NCBI GenBank assembly: GCA_937926205.1
Contig: CALEYL010000052.1
Coordinates: 1-64,000 of the forward strand
Origin: an uncultured Saprospiraceae bacterium
GTDB taxonomy: Bacteria; Bacteroidota; Bacteroidia; Chitinophagales; Saprospiraceae
Direction of reading: 5' to 3'
DNA length: 64,000 nucleotides
Under the pieces are notes generated by a model. That model did no database searches. It had not been told where the DNA came from and worked only from the letters and a program-made list of their open reading frames with translations. Positions 24,331 to 34,055 of this stretch are shown here, one piece after another; positions within the stretch are counted from its first letter, which is position 1, and every line of letters starts with the position of its first letter. Position numbers and translations under genes: made by a program.

Positions 24331-26889
24331 TCAATTAAAATCCTCTTCCTCCGTTGTGCCCTTAGCTTTTTCATCCCCGAATGCATCGGTGTCGAACTCT
24401 TCGCTGCTGTCATCCGGACGGTATTGGTCTTTCAGATAAACGGCGCAGTTCAACTCAATTTCAAGGTCTCCCGGCGGGCGCTGGAAGCGTTTGGTAGAAT
24501 CAAATCCAAGTTCTTTATCGCCCTCAATGCGCTTGATGAATTCACGGAAGAAAGGTTTTGCCATATAGGCGCCCTGCCCGTTTGAGATGGACAGAAATCG
24601 AATCCAGCGGTCTTCCCCGCCAACCCAGGTGCCAACCACCAAACCCGGGGTTATGCCCATGAACCAGCCATCCACATAATCGTTGGTTGTTCCTGTTTTA
24701 CCGCCCACGTCGCTTTTAATGCCGCCGAGGTTGGTTCCCGCATAGCGCAGCATTTCTACCATAACGTAGTTGGGTTTGGGGTTGAGTGCAGGACGCTCAT
24801 CGGGAATTTCTTCGTAGATCACCCTGCCCGATTTATCCTCAATGCGCACGATGAAATTGGGTTTCACAAACGTGCCGTTGTTGGCAAAAGTGGTGTACGC
24901 CCCCGTCATTTCCATGACTGATAAGTCGAGTGCTCCGAGGCACATGGCCGGTCCGCGTCGTGCAGGGTCAACGGTAATGCCCATCTGTTCCAGCAAGCCT
25001 ACTACCGGGACGGTGCTGCCCAACTGCTTCATCAGGTGCACAGAAACGGTGTTTTTGGAATGGCGTAATCCTTCTTTTAGTGTCAACAGCTTCCCGGAGT
25101 AATTTCCTTCGGCGTTTCGGGGCGTCCAACTGTCCGTCATCCCGAATTGTCCGTCGCCCGGACCTATGGTTACCGGGAGGTCATAGACCGTATAACAAGG
25201 CGAAAAACCCTGCTGGGCAATGGCGGTTGCGTATATAAAAGGTTTGAACGTGGATCCTACCTGACGATCAATCTGGTTGTGGTCGTATTGAAAATATTTG
25301 TGGTTGATGCCGCCAATCCAGACTTTCACAGCCCCATTCGTGGGGTCAACAGCCATGATGCCGGTTTGCAGGAACATGCGGTGGTATTTAATGGAATCAA
25401 GCGGGCTCATCACCGTATCTTTTTCCATCTTTTCGTTGTATGCAAAAACCGTCATTTCAATTTTCGTCCGGAAAACGCGGCGCGAGGCTTCCTGCAGGAT
25501 TTCCCACTGGGTTTTCAATTCCGGGAACAAATCGCTGGCCAGGACCTCTCGGTAGCGGTCAGCGAGGCTTTTGCTGATGATTTGTTTCTCTACCAATTGA
25601 TCGATTGTTCCTTTTTGGCGCAATTCAGCCATGATGCGATCCAATTCCCGGTCGTCTTCGCTGAAGGTAAGGTCTACCTGCCCATTTATTCGGGTCAGCA
25701 CATCGCTCAGGTATTTCGAGCGCAGCGCCTGGTAACGGTCAGATTCGCGGACGAGGCGGTTCAGGTGCGCCTGGCGGGTTTCCGGAGCGATTTCGTTAAC
25801 CGACTTGGTTTTATAAGTCCAGGGGTCGAGTTTTCTCCAAACACGCCAGAAACTCTCCTGTACTTTTTTCATGTGTTTTACCATCTCTTCCTCGGCAATG
25901 CGTTGCATCTCCGGGTCAATGGTTGTATAAATGCGCAGGCCGTCGCGGTAGATGTCGTAGGAAGTGCCGTCTGCCTTAAGGCATTCTTTGCGCTTCAGAA
26001 TGTCGTCTTTCAGGTATTTGGCCAACTCCATCCGGAAATAAGGCGCCAGTCCATCCACATGGGTTTGGCGCGTAAATTTGATGCCGAGCGGCAATGCGCG
26101 CAATTCGTTGTATTGTTTTTCAGTGATGACGCCGCTTTTTTCCATCTGACTCAGGACCACCATTCTGCGCTTGAGGGCCACTTCGGGGCGGCGCAGCGGG
26201 TTGAAAAGCGATGGGTTTTTCAGCATGCCGATCAGCAGGGCTGCTTCCTGAATTTCCAATTCATTCGGGGTTTTGTTAAAATAAATTTCAGAGGCAGCCT
26301 TGATGCCATAAGCCCCGTTGATGAAGTTGAATTTATTGAGATACATCGCAATGATCTCTTCCTTGGTGTATTTGCGTTCCAATCGCACCGCGATGATCCA
26401 TTCTTTCAATTTCTGAAAAAAACGCTTGATGATATTGTCTGCTTTCTCTCCTGTAAACAAGAGCTTTGCCAACTGCTGGGTAATGGTAGAGGCGCCCCCC
26501 GAGCTTTTCTGTTGCAGGATAACCGTTTTGACTGCTACCCGGCCCAGAGCACGGAAATCAATGCCGCAGTGGTCGTAGTAACGCACATCTTCTGTAGCAA
26601 TGAGTGCGCGCACCAAATGGGGAGAGAGGTCGGCAAAGGAAACCGGTACGCGGTTTTCGGTATAGAATTTTCCCAACTCCACGCCATTGCTACCCAAAAC
26701 CAGAGATGCCTCTTCGCTACGGGGGTTTTCTAATTGCTGAACAGATGGGAGGTCAGTAAAGGATACAAATAACAAGAGCACAAATATTAGCATGATTCCG
26801 CCCAGCAAACCATACCACATCAGGCGAAAAATGTTGTTCCAGACAGGATTATCGCTACTGTTAATCAGGTAATTGAGGAGACGCTTCAT
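24331..26889 (-). CDS. Penicillin-binding protein 1A (bifunctional transglycosylase/transpeptidase)
   Basis: An 852-residue class A PBP that polymerises and cross-links peptidoglycan. An N-terminal cytoplasmic stub and membrane anchor (about residues 22-42) precede the GT51 glycosyltransferase domain (ATEDVRYYDHCGID with the catalytic Glu; GASTITQQLAK; RKYTKEEIIAMYLN). The transpeptidase domain has GSTFKP (SxxK), HSKNTVS (SxN) and GGKTGTTND (KTG). The frame opens at 26916, but a -7 box at 26914-26921 overlaps that codon, so I start at MKRLLNYLIN. The acidic tail is about 40 residues. Confidence 0.95.
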   Translation of the reverse strand: MKRLLNYLINSSDNPVWNNIFRLMWYGLLGGIMLIFVLLLFVSFTDLPSVQQLENPRSEEASLVLGSNGVELGKFYTENRVPVSFADLSPHLVRALIATEDVRYYDHCGIDFRALGRVAVKTVILQQKSSGGASTITQQLAKLLFTGEKADNIIKRFFQKLKEWIIAVRLERKYTKEEIIAMYLNKFNFINGAYGIKAASEIYFNKTPNELEIQEAALLIGMLKNPSLFNPLRRPEVALKRRMVVLSQMEKSGVITEKQYNELRALPLGIKFTRQTHVDGLAPYFRMELAKYLKDDILKRKECLKADGTSYDIYRDGLRIYTTIDPEMQRIAEEEMVKHMKKVQESFWRVWRKLDPWTYKTKSVNEIAPETRQAHLNRLVRESDRYQALRSKYLSDVLTRINGQVDLTFSEDDRELDRIMAELRQKGTIDQLVEKQIISKSLADRYREVLASDLFPELKTQWEILQEASRRVFRTKIEMTVFAYNEKMEKDTVMSPLDSIKYHRMFLQTGIMAVDPTNGAVKVWIGGINHKYFQYDHNQIDRQVGSTFKPFIYATAIAQQGFSPCYTVYDLPVTIGPGDGQFGMTDSWTPRNAEGNYSGKLLTLKEGLRHSKNTVSVHLMKQLGSTVPVVGLLEQMGITVDPARRGPAMCLGALDLSVMEMTGAYTTFANNGTFVKPNFIVRIEDKSGRVIYEEIPDERPALNPKPNYVMVEMLRYAGTNLGGIKSDVGGKTGTTNDYVDGWFMGITPGLVVGTWVGGEDRWIRFLSISNGQGAYMAKPFFREFIKRIEGDKELGFDSTKRFQRPPGDLEIELNCAVYLKDQYRPDDSSEEFDTDAFGDEKAKGTTEEEDFN

Positions 26890-26913
26890 GTGCGTTAAGT
26901 TTGTTTTGTAACA

Positions 26914-26921
26914 CAAATTTA
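26914..26921 (-). promoter_or_regulatory. -7 promoter box for PBP1A
   Basis: TAAATTTG on the minus strand, matching TAnnTTTG. It overlaps the most upstream in-frame ATG of the PBP gene and so supports the internal start at 26889, with a leader of about 18 nt. Confidence 0.5.
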
Positions 26922-27019
26922 GGAAAAATTATTGCTCGCGGTGGAAAGACTGAAAGGAACCTGAGGTTACCTTTTGTCAACACAGTTCAAAAATATCCGC
27001 CGCTTCTGTAAAGGCTGAG

Positions 27020-27027
27020 TATCTTTG
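27020..27027 (+). promoter_or_regulatory. -7 promoter box for the CNNM/CorC gene
   Basis: TATCTTTG, a perfect TAnnTTTG match, 25 bp before the chosen ATG at 27052. It overlaps the more upstream in-frame ATG at 27025, which therefore cannot be the start if this promoter is used. No good -33 TTG is seen. Confidence 0.55.
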
Positions 27028-27051
27028 CGGTGGTTCAACTCTTTCTGCGAC

Positions 27052-28344
27052 ATGCTACTCAATATTTTTCTGACTATTTTTCTGGTTTTACTGAATGGCT
27101 TTTTTGTGGCTGCCGAGTTTGCCATCGTCAAGGTTCGGGTTTCCCAAATTCAGGTAAAATCTGCAGGCAGCTTTTCAGCGCGCATTGCCGAAGGCGTCGT
27201 TTCCAACCTCGACGGCTATCTTGCTGCCACACAGCTGGGCATCACACTGGCCAGCCTCGGACTTGGCTGGATTGGGGAAAGCGTCGTTTCCGAAATCATC
27301 ATTGCCAGCATCGAGGGACTTGGTCTGACTGTATCGGAAGCAACCGCTCATGCCTGGGCACTTCCAATATCTTTTGCGCTCATCACGGTCCTGCACATTG
27401 TTTTTGGAGAATTAGCGCCCAAATCACTGGCCATTCGCTATCCGACCAGAACGACTTTAGCGCTTTCTCCTCCATTGAAGGCTTTTTACGTCATTTTTCG
27501 ACCATTCATCTGGCTCCTCAACGGGTTTGCAAACTTTATACTTAAGAGCATTGGCATCAAGCCGGCCGGTCATGCTGAAATACACTCTGAAGAAGAATTG
27601 AAGCTCATCGTGGCCGAAAGTGCAGAAGGTGGCGCTATTGAAGCGTCTGAGCGGGAAATGATCCAGAATGTATTTGATTTTGACGACCGCCTTGTGCGCC
27701 AGGCGCTCAAACCGCGTAACCAACTGGTGGCCCTTCCCGTCAACATGCCTTTGGCGGAAGCAGCACGCAAAGCATTGGATGAGGGTTATTCCCGTTATCC
27801 GGTATACGAAGAGTCGGTAGATAAAATCATTGGTTTTATTTTGACCAAAGACCTGCTCGACATTCTGCTGCACCAACCGGACAAAACCATGCAGGATATC
27901 CTGCGCCCCATGTTGTTTGTACCTTCTACCAAAAAACTGGCACAGGTGCTGCGTACTTTCCAGAAAGAGCACACACAAATCGCCATTGCCGTCAATGAAT
28001 TTGGCGGAACGGTTGGTATTTTGACCCTGGAAGACATCATCGAAGAACTGGTCGGCGAAATTCAGGATGAATACGATGCCGAAACGCCTATCGTAGAAAA
28101 AACAAGTGAATTAAGCTACCGGATTCTGGCCCAAAACCCTCTGGATGACATCAATGAATTCCTGCCGGTGCCATTTGCGGAAAGTAAGACTTACTTCACC
28201 TTGTCCGGCCTGATTCTCGAAACCTGTGATGCCATTCCAAAAGAAGGCGAAACACTGGTCATCGGGGAATACGAAATAAAAATCCTGAAAATGAATCAAT
28301 CCAGTCCTGAAATCATAGAGGTTACGCTGCAAACCCGCGCCTAA
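27052..28344 (+). CDS. Hemolysin-family CNNM/CorC-type membrane protein
   Basis: A 430-residue inner-membrane protein. An N-terminal CNNM (DUF21) transmembrane domain (FVAAEFAIVKVR, GYLAATQLGITLASLGLGWIGE, VFGELAPKSLAIRYP) is followed by a CBS pair (MPLAEAARKALDEGYSRYPVYEESVDKIIG...) and a CorC_HlyC domain (FGGTVGILTLEDIIEELVGEI). Members are implicated in Mg2+/Co2+ homeostasis; the name hemolysin is historical. It is followed 12 bp later by an SDR reductase gene, probably in the same operon. Confidence 0.93.
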   Translation: MLLNIFLTIFLVLLNGFFVAAEFAIVKVRVSQIQVKSAGSFSARIAEGVVSNLDGYLAATQLGITLASLGLGWIGESVVSEIIIASIEGLGLTVSEATAHAWALPISFALITVLHIVFGELAPKSLAIRYPTRTTLALSPPLKAFYVIFRPFIWLLNGFANFILKSIGIKPAGHAEIHSEEELKLIVAESAEGGAIEASEREMIQNVFDFDDRLVRQALKPRNQLVALPVNMPLAEAARKALDEGYSRYPVYEESVDKIIGFILTKDLLDILLHQPDKTMQDILRPMLFVPSTKKLAQVLRTFQKEHTQIAIAVNEFGGTVGILTLEDIIEELVGEIQDEYDAETPIVEKTSELSYRILAQNPLDDINEFLPVPFAESKTYFTLSGLILETCDAIPKEGETLVIGEYEIKILKMNQSSPEIIEVTLQTRA

Positions 28345-28356
28345 ACCATTAAAGAT

Positions 28357-29406
28357 ATGGGCAAGAACAACAGCACAAGCACTTCGGAAAAACCGCCGGT
28401 ACTGATTACAGGAGCCACTGGTTTTCTGGGCTCCTACCTGCTGCGCTGCCTGGTCAAATCCGGCCATACCCATATCCGCGCGCTTCGGCGCGCCAGCAGT
28501 GACCGCTCGCTCGTCGCTGATGTGGAGCACGCTGTGAAGTGGGTGGAGGGCGACTTGCTGGACATACAGGTATTGGAAGAAGCCATGCAGGGTATCCGGC
28601 AGGTATATCATTGTGCAGCAATGGTTTCCTTTGATCCGCGCGAAGCCGGCGCCATGCTTCAGGCCAATGTGGAAGGTACGGCAAACATTGTAAATGCGGC
28701 CTTGTGGGAGGGCATAGACAAGCTCGTTCACGTCAGCTCAATTGCCGCTCTCGGGCGCAGTCCGGAAAATAAAAACGTCAGCGAACAAACAAAGTGGGAA
28801 CGCAGCCCGCTGCACTCAAATTACGCTGTCAGCAAATACCTCGCTGAGCAGGAAGCCTGGCGTGGCATGGCGGAAGGCTTGAATGTAGCTGTGGTCAATC
28901 CATCGGTCATTTTGGGCAGCGGGCGCTGGCAGGATGGCCCATTGCAACTCTTCCAAATGGCATGGAAAGGGTTTCCGTTTTATGCTACAGGTATTTCAGG
29001 ATTTGTAGATGTCCGGGATGTCGCCAGGGCGATGATGCGTGTGATGGAGCTCGAAAACTCCGGCCAGCGCTACATCATCAGCTCAGAGAACCTTTCTTTT
29101 CAGGCCGTTCAGGGTATGATTTCAGAAAACCTGGAAAAAAGGCCGCCGCGATTCCGGGTCGGCCCCTTCATTCAGGAAATTGCCTGGCGGGTTGAATGGT
29201 TGCGCATGCACCTGATGGGAACCCGGGCGCTCATCACCCGGGAAACGGCCCGGCACGCCAACGATGTTTATTATTATGACAACAGCAAGTCGCTGAAAGA
29301 ATTGCAATTTACCTATACGCCTGTTTCTGAAACCATTCAATCGGTTTGCCGGCAATTTACGGAAGCGGCAGCAGACGGCTTCAAGCCGATGACCTTACCT
29401 GTTTAG
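28357..29406 (+). CDS. NAD(P)-dependent epimerase/reductase (extended SDR)
   Basis: A 349-residue Rossmann-fold enzyme. The nucleotide site is ITGATGFLGSYL at about 18-29 and the catalytic set includes the Ser of HVSSIAALG and Tyr/Lys of YAVSKYLAE. The overall pattern (VYHCAAMVSF, NPSVILGSGRW, FVDVRDVA) is that of dihydroflavonol-4-reductase-like extended SDRs, which reduce carbonyls or epimerise sugars. It is the second gene after the CNNM/CorC gene. Substrate unknown. Confidence 0.9.
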   Translation: MGKNNSTSTSEKPPVLITGATGFLGSYLLRCLVKSGHTHIRALRRASSDRSLVADVEHAVKWVEGDLLDIQVLEEAMQGIRQVYHCAAMVSFDPREAGAMLQANVEGTANIVNAALWEGIDKLVHVSSIAALGRSPENKNVSEQTKWERSPLHSNYAVSKYLAEQEAWRGMAEGLNVAVVNPSVILGSGRWQDGPLQLFQMAWKGFPFYATGISGFVDVRDVARAMMRVMELENSGQRYIISSENLSFQAVQGMISENLEKRPPRFRVGPFIQEIAWRVEWLRMHLMGTRALITRETARHANDVYYYDNSKSLKELQFTYTPVSETIQSVCRQFTEAAADGFKPMTLPV

Positions 29407-29581
29407 TGTTGTCTTCTATTGATAAAAGAAGGAGATTGCAGATGCCCGTGTACCAATCCTATTTGCTTTATTGTCTTGATAAACCCATTACTAAGACCCT
29501 GCTCCGCTTCAACGGGCTGTGTTCCATGGCTTTTATCTTCTGTACTTTTTGAGGTCTGTTATATACACGCCTCTATACGGC

Positions 29582-32260
29582 TTATGTAATATTTGATTCA
29601 GACCACTTTATTTTGTTTAAGTTAACATAATGAATAAGGCCCTGCGTTTTTGGATGTTCTTCGCCGTAGTTTATGGTCAAGATGGCTATGGCTTTATTCA
29701 ATAATTCACTTGCTTCCTGATACCTTCCTAAATTGTGATAGCTATCCCCTAAATTTGCATATTCAATTGCAAGATTTGGATGATTTTCAATATATTCCTT
29801 TGTCGTAAATTGTAATACTTCTTCAAATAAATCTGTTGATTTTTGAAATTCTCCCATGGCGCTATAAACCAATGCGAGATTATGCTTTAATTTTATGGTA
29901 GTATGTGTTTCCTCTTCCTCTTTTAATGCTTCCCATGCCGATTCAAAAAGTGTTCGTGCTTTTGGCAGATCCCCGATTTGAAAATATATCCATGCCAGGT
30001 CAGCTTGTGAATGTGCAACTACTTTTTTATTGAGGTTTATCAATTTATTTAACTTTAATATTTTTTCAATGTACAAATATTTACTCAATCTGGATCTGGA
30101 TTGTCTGCTTTCATAAGCGTTTTTAGCAACCTCTAATGCCTTGGATGGATTTCCCAGTTTTAAATAAATATTTGACAGACTGACCATTTCAGAATATCTT
30201 TCATATTCCTTTTTATTAAATTTTAAATTCAATTCAATCAATTCTTTTGCTTTCTGATAATCATTTAGCCATTGATAATACCAATTTGCAAGCAAACTCC
30301 TTATCCATTTCAAATGAAAACTGTTTTTCTTATTAAGGAACGAACTGACTGCAGCAGCATGGGGAACCCAGGTAAGGCTATGGTGTAGTGGATTTAATTT
30401 AGGGTGTCCGAAAAGCACATTCATTAATCCTCCGCAAAGTGCTTCCAGGTCTTTGTATGTTATTTTTATCTGGTAGCGGATAACCTGCTGAATTAAACGA
30501 TGGATGGTGTATGCGTTTTCCGCCCCCCTCGTTAGCCATCCTTTAGCAGTCAGAGACAATAAAATACCATTCAATTTGGAAAGCGCTTTCATGTTTTCAT
30601 GTTTCGATAGCCATCCTGTTTTTTTAAAAAGGCTAATGATCAGGATTTCAGGTACTACTTTCCTCAAAGCATTCAATAACAGTATAGAAATTTTTCCTAT
30701 GCCACGGTAGTTTGATAGCCTTGATTCAATACACCAGAATACTAACTGATCTTTTAATAACAATGCCAATTGCTCTGCTTTTAAATGATTCGGAGGCAAC
30801 ACGGTAAATTGCTTCAACAGCCAAATTTCTTCCTGAGTTAAATTACTAACTTCAAAAGCTTTAATCAAATGAAGTAAAATGGGGCGCTCCTCTTTGCTAT
30901 GCCTGGTCCAAATCTTCTCTTTGGGAGAAACTTCCTTTAGTTGATGTTGTTGAATGATCTCTAATAATTTGCCCGGAGATAAATAATGGTCAGATTTGCT
31001 CAAAAGTTTTGCGAAGAGTTCAACGCTAAGTGGGTGATGCCCAAGTTCTCGAAGCAGTTGAGCTAAGTCTTTGTCATTGACCGTGCCTTGATAGTACGTA
31101 CAGAAAAGCGCCAAAGCAGCTTCATGGTTCATGTCCCCCAATTGCAAATTTTCAAACCCCTGCAACTCCTGTCTGGCGGTAAGTAATAACTTCCAGTTTG
31201 CTGCCCCCGTCAACCGATCGTAGAAGTCCTTGTTACTGACCTCTTCTTTTGCATTATCAATCACCATTAAGTTGTTGCCGGGAAGTTGCTGCATTTTCCA
31301 CAGGATTCTGTGAAAACGATCCTCTAATTGCTCTTCTTCTTCAAAAGGTATTCCCAGAGTATCCGCCAATTCCGGGTGTAATGCGATGATGCTCGTCAAA
31401 GCTTGATCTCTATCGGAAATCCAGACAAGGTGATCAAATTCATAGCCGAAAAGTTGCACATAAGCGGTTACTAAAACCGTTTTGCCAACCCCTCCAAGGC
31501 CATACACCACCAATCCCCTTTTCGTCTGCTCGATTGCTCTTTTTAACTGCTTCATTTCTTCATCCCGGCCAATCATTTCTTTTTCAACATGAAGGTTCGG
31601 AATGGAAGTCAAGGTTTTAGCGACCATTGGCAATCGCCACAAAGCCAGGGTATCCGGGGATAATTGCCAGGAAAACTCACCTTCTTTGCTTTCGAGAATA
31701 ATACCGCGAAATAATTCCTCATACTGAATTTTGAAAGCTTTTTCTGCTTCCAGATATGCCCCCCCAAGCGTTGCGCCGGTAGCCAATGCCGTGTAAAATA
31801 ATTCCGCAAAATAGCGTGCTCCTTTGTCGCCAATTGCCTGGCCTGTAGCCAGAACTGCTTTTACACCAGCATGGTGAAAGGCTTCTGCCATCGGCAAGGA
31901 CAAGCAACTGTTCAAAAATACCAATTGGAGTCCATCTTGTAAAGCAAGAAATTCTGCCAGGTTAGTAGCGGTTGTATGCGTTTGTTGTTGATATTCCTGA
32001 TGAAAAAAAATTTGATCGCTATCGCTATGGCCTCCATAATGGAAAATAGCTATTTGATTTCTATGCTCCTGGAATGCGCTGATGACATCAGTAGCGGTAG
32101 CAGCAGGCAATACTATGACTTTACACTTCCCCTCTTTTTCCGGCAAATGCAAAATTTTTTTGATTATACGCTGCTCTTCATCCAAATAGCGGAGCGATAA
32201 ACTCTGATCGTTGGCAAAAGCAAGAAGAATAACAGGTTTAAGGCTAAATCCGCTTTTCAT
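29582..32260 (-). CDS. CHAT protease - NB-ARC - TPR protein (NLR-like)
   Basis: An 892-residue multidomain protein. Residues 1-205 are a CHAT (caspase-like) protease with H78 (FHYGGHSD) and C119 (VFLNSCLS). Residues about 228-480 are a STAND NTPase of the NB-ARC type: IGRDEEM entry, P-loop GLGGVGKT at 254-261, Walker B NNLMVIDN at 329-336, LLLTARQE and GHHPLSVEL (the GxP motif). A winged-helix region ends in YTIHRLIQQ, equivalent to MHD/MHR. The C-terminal third is TPR-like (GDLPKARTLFESAW, GEFQKSTDLFEEVL, GRYQEASELLNKAI). This is the architecture of prokaryotic NLR-like immune sensors. The gene is clearly AT-richer than its neighbours, which suggests transfer. The target of the protease is not visible. 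Confidence 0.9.
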   Translation of the reverse strand: MKSGFSLKPVILLAFANDQSLSLRYLDEEQRIIKKILHLPEKEGKCKVIVLPAATATDVISAFQEHRNQIAIFHYGGHSDSDQIFFHQEYQQQTHTTATNLAEFLALQDGLQLVFLNSCLSLPMAEAFHHAGVKAVLATGQAIGDKGARYFAELFYTALATGATLGGAYLEAEKAFKIQYEELFRGIILESKEGEFSWQLSPDTLALWRLPMVAKTLTSIPNLHVEKEMIGRDEEMKQLKRAIEQTKRGLVVYGLGGVGKTVLVTAYVQLFGYEFDHLVWISDRDQALTSIIALHPELADTLGIPFEEEEQLEDRFHRILWKMQQLPGNNLMVIDNAKEEVSNKDFYDRLTGAANWKLLLTARQELQGFENLQLGDMNHEAALALFCTYYQGTVNDKDLAQLLRELGHHPLSVELFAKLLSKSDHYLSPGKLLEIIQQHQLKEVSPKEKIWTRHSKEERPILLHLIKAFEVSNLTQEEIWLLKQFTVLPPNHLKAEQLALLLKDQLVFWCIESRLSNYRGIGKISILLLNALRKVVPEILIISLFKKTGWLSKHENMKALSKLNGILLSLTAKGWLTRGAENAYTIHRLIQQVIRYQIKITYKDLEALCGGLMNVLFGHPKLNPLHHSLTWVPHAAAVSSFLNKKNSFHLKWIRSLLANWYYQWLNDYQKAKELIELNLKFNKKEYERYSEMVSLSNIYLKLGNPSKALEVAKNAYESRQSRSRLSKYLYIEKILKLNKLINLNKKVVAHSQADLAWIYFQIGDLPKARTLFESAWEALKEEEETHTTIKLKHNLALVYSAMGEFQKSTDLFEEVLQFTTKEYIENHPNLAIEYANLGDSYHNLGRYQEASELLNKAIAILTINYGEEHPKTQGLIHYVNLNKIKWSESNIT

Positions 32261-32319
32261 TTAAAATTACATTAGGCTCAAACAGCAGTTACAACAGTTT
32301 TATTGAATTGCTTATAAAA

Positions 32320-32622
32320 TTATTCTCTTTCCATTTTTAATCGTTGGTTGCGCATGGTTTTTGCTAGAATAATGGCAAATATGCCAACAATGGCTACTCC
32401 AATGTCATCAAGCTGACCTAAAACAGGGATTATCCAGCCTGGAATCAGATCTACCGGACTAATTACATATGCGGCAGCGCCTGCTGCTGTAGTCCACCCT
32501 CCTATTTCCAGGACGAAGTTCCGCAACTTACTCTTTGGTAAAGACATAAGAATCAGGAACAATGCTGCTAGTCCGAAAAATCCAATAAGGAGAATTTTGA
32601 TAATTTCAAAAAATGTTTCCAT
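32320..32622 (-). CDS. DUF1232 (YkvA-like) membrane protein
   Basis: A 100-residue protein with an N-terminal membrane segment (LLIGFFGLAALFLIL) and the DUF1232 core YVISPVDLIPGW...PVLGQLDDIGVAIVG. Function of the family is unknown. It lies 59 bp upstream of the CHAT-NB-ARC gene on the same strand, inside the AT-rich patch, and could be part of the same unit. Confidence 0.88.
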   Translation of the reverse strand: METFFEIIKILLIGFFGLAALFLILMSLPKSKLRNFVLEIGGWTTAAGAAAYVISPVDLIPGWIIPVLGQLDDIGVAIVGIFAIILAKTMRNQRLKMERE

Positions 32623-32796
32623 ATAAGATCATACTTTTTAGTGATGGAAAAATCGGGTTAATCCGGCAATCATTTCTAAGAACAGCTTGCCAATTGTAAA
32701 ATTGAGTACACATGGCTTACAGCGAATAGAATTTGCCGCTGGCTACCGCGAAGTCAATTGAGGAATTCTTAAACTGATGCTAAAGCGAATAATTTT

Positions 32797-32997
32797 CTAA
32801 AAAGGAGAATTGGGAAGCTTCTGTCTGCACAAAAAGCATTTATACCTGTCCATTTGTATTTGTAATTTCATTCGTGTTTCTTCTTCTTTTGTAAGTGGTT
32901 TGTTTTCAAGAATCTTATAAAAAGTAAATCCCCAATAGCCCACAGCTATGGTTAAAGAAACATTGCTTACTTCTTGTTTGCAAATCCTACATTTCAT
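32797..32997 (-). CDS. Small zinc-ribbon-like protein, 66 aa
   Basis: A 66-residue protein with two CxxC pairs, CRIC near residue 3 and CFLC near residue 54, able to form a zinc ribbon around a central helical stretch (LTKEEETRMKLQIQM). I do not recognise a family. It shares strand and base composition with the CHAT-NB-ARC gene and the DUF1232 gene. Confidence 0.6.
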   Translation of the reverse strand: MKCRICKQEVSNVSLTIAVGYWGFTFYKILENKPLTKEEETRMKLQIQMDRYKCFLCRQKLPNSPF

Positions 32998-33200
32998 TAT
33001 TCTTCATCTTTTTAATTGAATAAAAGCTTATTTGAATATTCCTTAAAGCCATCGCAAGATATTCTACTATTATTAAAAATACAAATATATCGGTTGCCAG
33101 ATGGAGCGGGAAAGCCCATCAAAACTGCTTATATAACACACTTCAGTTAAAATGGATAGTTGTTTCTGTTTTTTCCGGGATCATAGAACACTTTGTTTCC

Positions 33201-33803
33201 CTAAAACAAGCGTCCCTGTACCCCCTCTGCCAGCAATCGAAAAGAGCGCCGGTGGTGTTCGCAAGCTCCAAATTCCGCGATGGCTTTCCGGTGCGCAATA
33301 GTAGGGTACCCCTTATTTTCCTGCCAGTGGTAATGGGGGTATTCGGCAGCCAATTCCATCATACAATTGTCGCGCCAGGTTTTCGCGAGAATAGAAGCCG
33401 CAGCAATGGACGCAAAACGGGCGTCCCCTTTTACCATGCAGTGGAAGGGTACATCGTGGTAAGGTACAAAGCGGTTGCCGTCAATAAGCAGGCGGTCGGG
33501 TTTTATTTCCAGCTGATCAAGGGCGCGGTGCATGGCCAGAAAAGAGGCTTTGAGGATGTTGATCCGGTCAATTTCTTCCGGCTCCACGCGGCCTACAGCC
33601 CAGGCTAAGGCGTGGGTTTCCACCAGGATGCGCGCTTCGGCCCGCTGGCTGGCACTGAGCTGCTTGGAATCGTTCAGCAGCGGATGGTTAAAATCACGGG
33701 GCAGGATGACGGCAGCGGCAAACACCGGCCCGGCAAGGCAGCCCCTTCCGGCTTCATCGCAACCGGCTTCCAGGCCTTCGTGTTCAAAAAATGGTAACAA
33801 CAT
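33201..33803 (-). CDS. rnhB: Ribonuclease HII
   Basis: A 200-residue RNase HII that removes RNA from RNA-DNA hybrids and single misincorporated ribonucleotides. Motifs: AGCDEAGRGCLAGPV near residue 13 (catalytic Asp and Glu), LLNDSKQLSASQR, LLIDGNRF (third Asp), and KGDARFASIAAASILAKTWRD (fourth Asp). Length is typical. Normal GC content returns here, marking the edge of the AT-rich patch. Confidence 0.97.
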   Translation of the reverse strand: MLLPFFEHEGLEAGCDEAGRGCLAGPVFAAAVILPRDFNHPLLNDSKQLSASQRAEARILVETHALAWAVGRVEPEEIDRINILKASFLAMHRALDQLEIKPDRLLIDGNRFVPYHDVPFHCMVKGDARFASIAAASILAKTWRDNCMMELAAEYPHYHWQENKGYPTIAHRKAIAEFGACEHHRRSFRLLAEGVQGRLF

Positions 33804-34055
33804 GATATTTATGCAGCATCAAAAAAGGCAAAAGTCGACGACGTCCAACAATTCCCCACAATCTAAAACCATTCTTTGAATCCGCGAAAGCATTTTTCCT
33901 CAGAAAATCATATATTCGGGCAATGGCTGGAAACTTATTGTTGTTAAAATGAAGGATTGATTCAAACCACTGGATACATTTTGGTGTCCTTAGTCCAATA
34001 AAGGCGCGGTGACGTTTGGCAAACCCTTCGTCTCATTCAAACAGCAGCGATCTCT

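Noticed and set aside
25147..26733. A 528-codon open frame opposite PBP1A
   Set aside because: Antisense shadow of a gene whose GT51 and transpeptidase motifs are complete.
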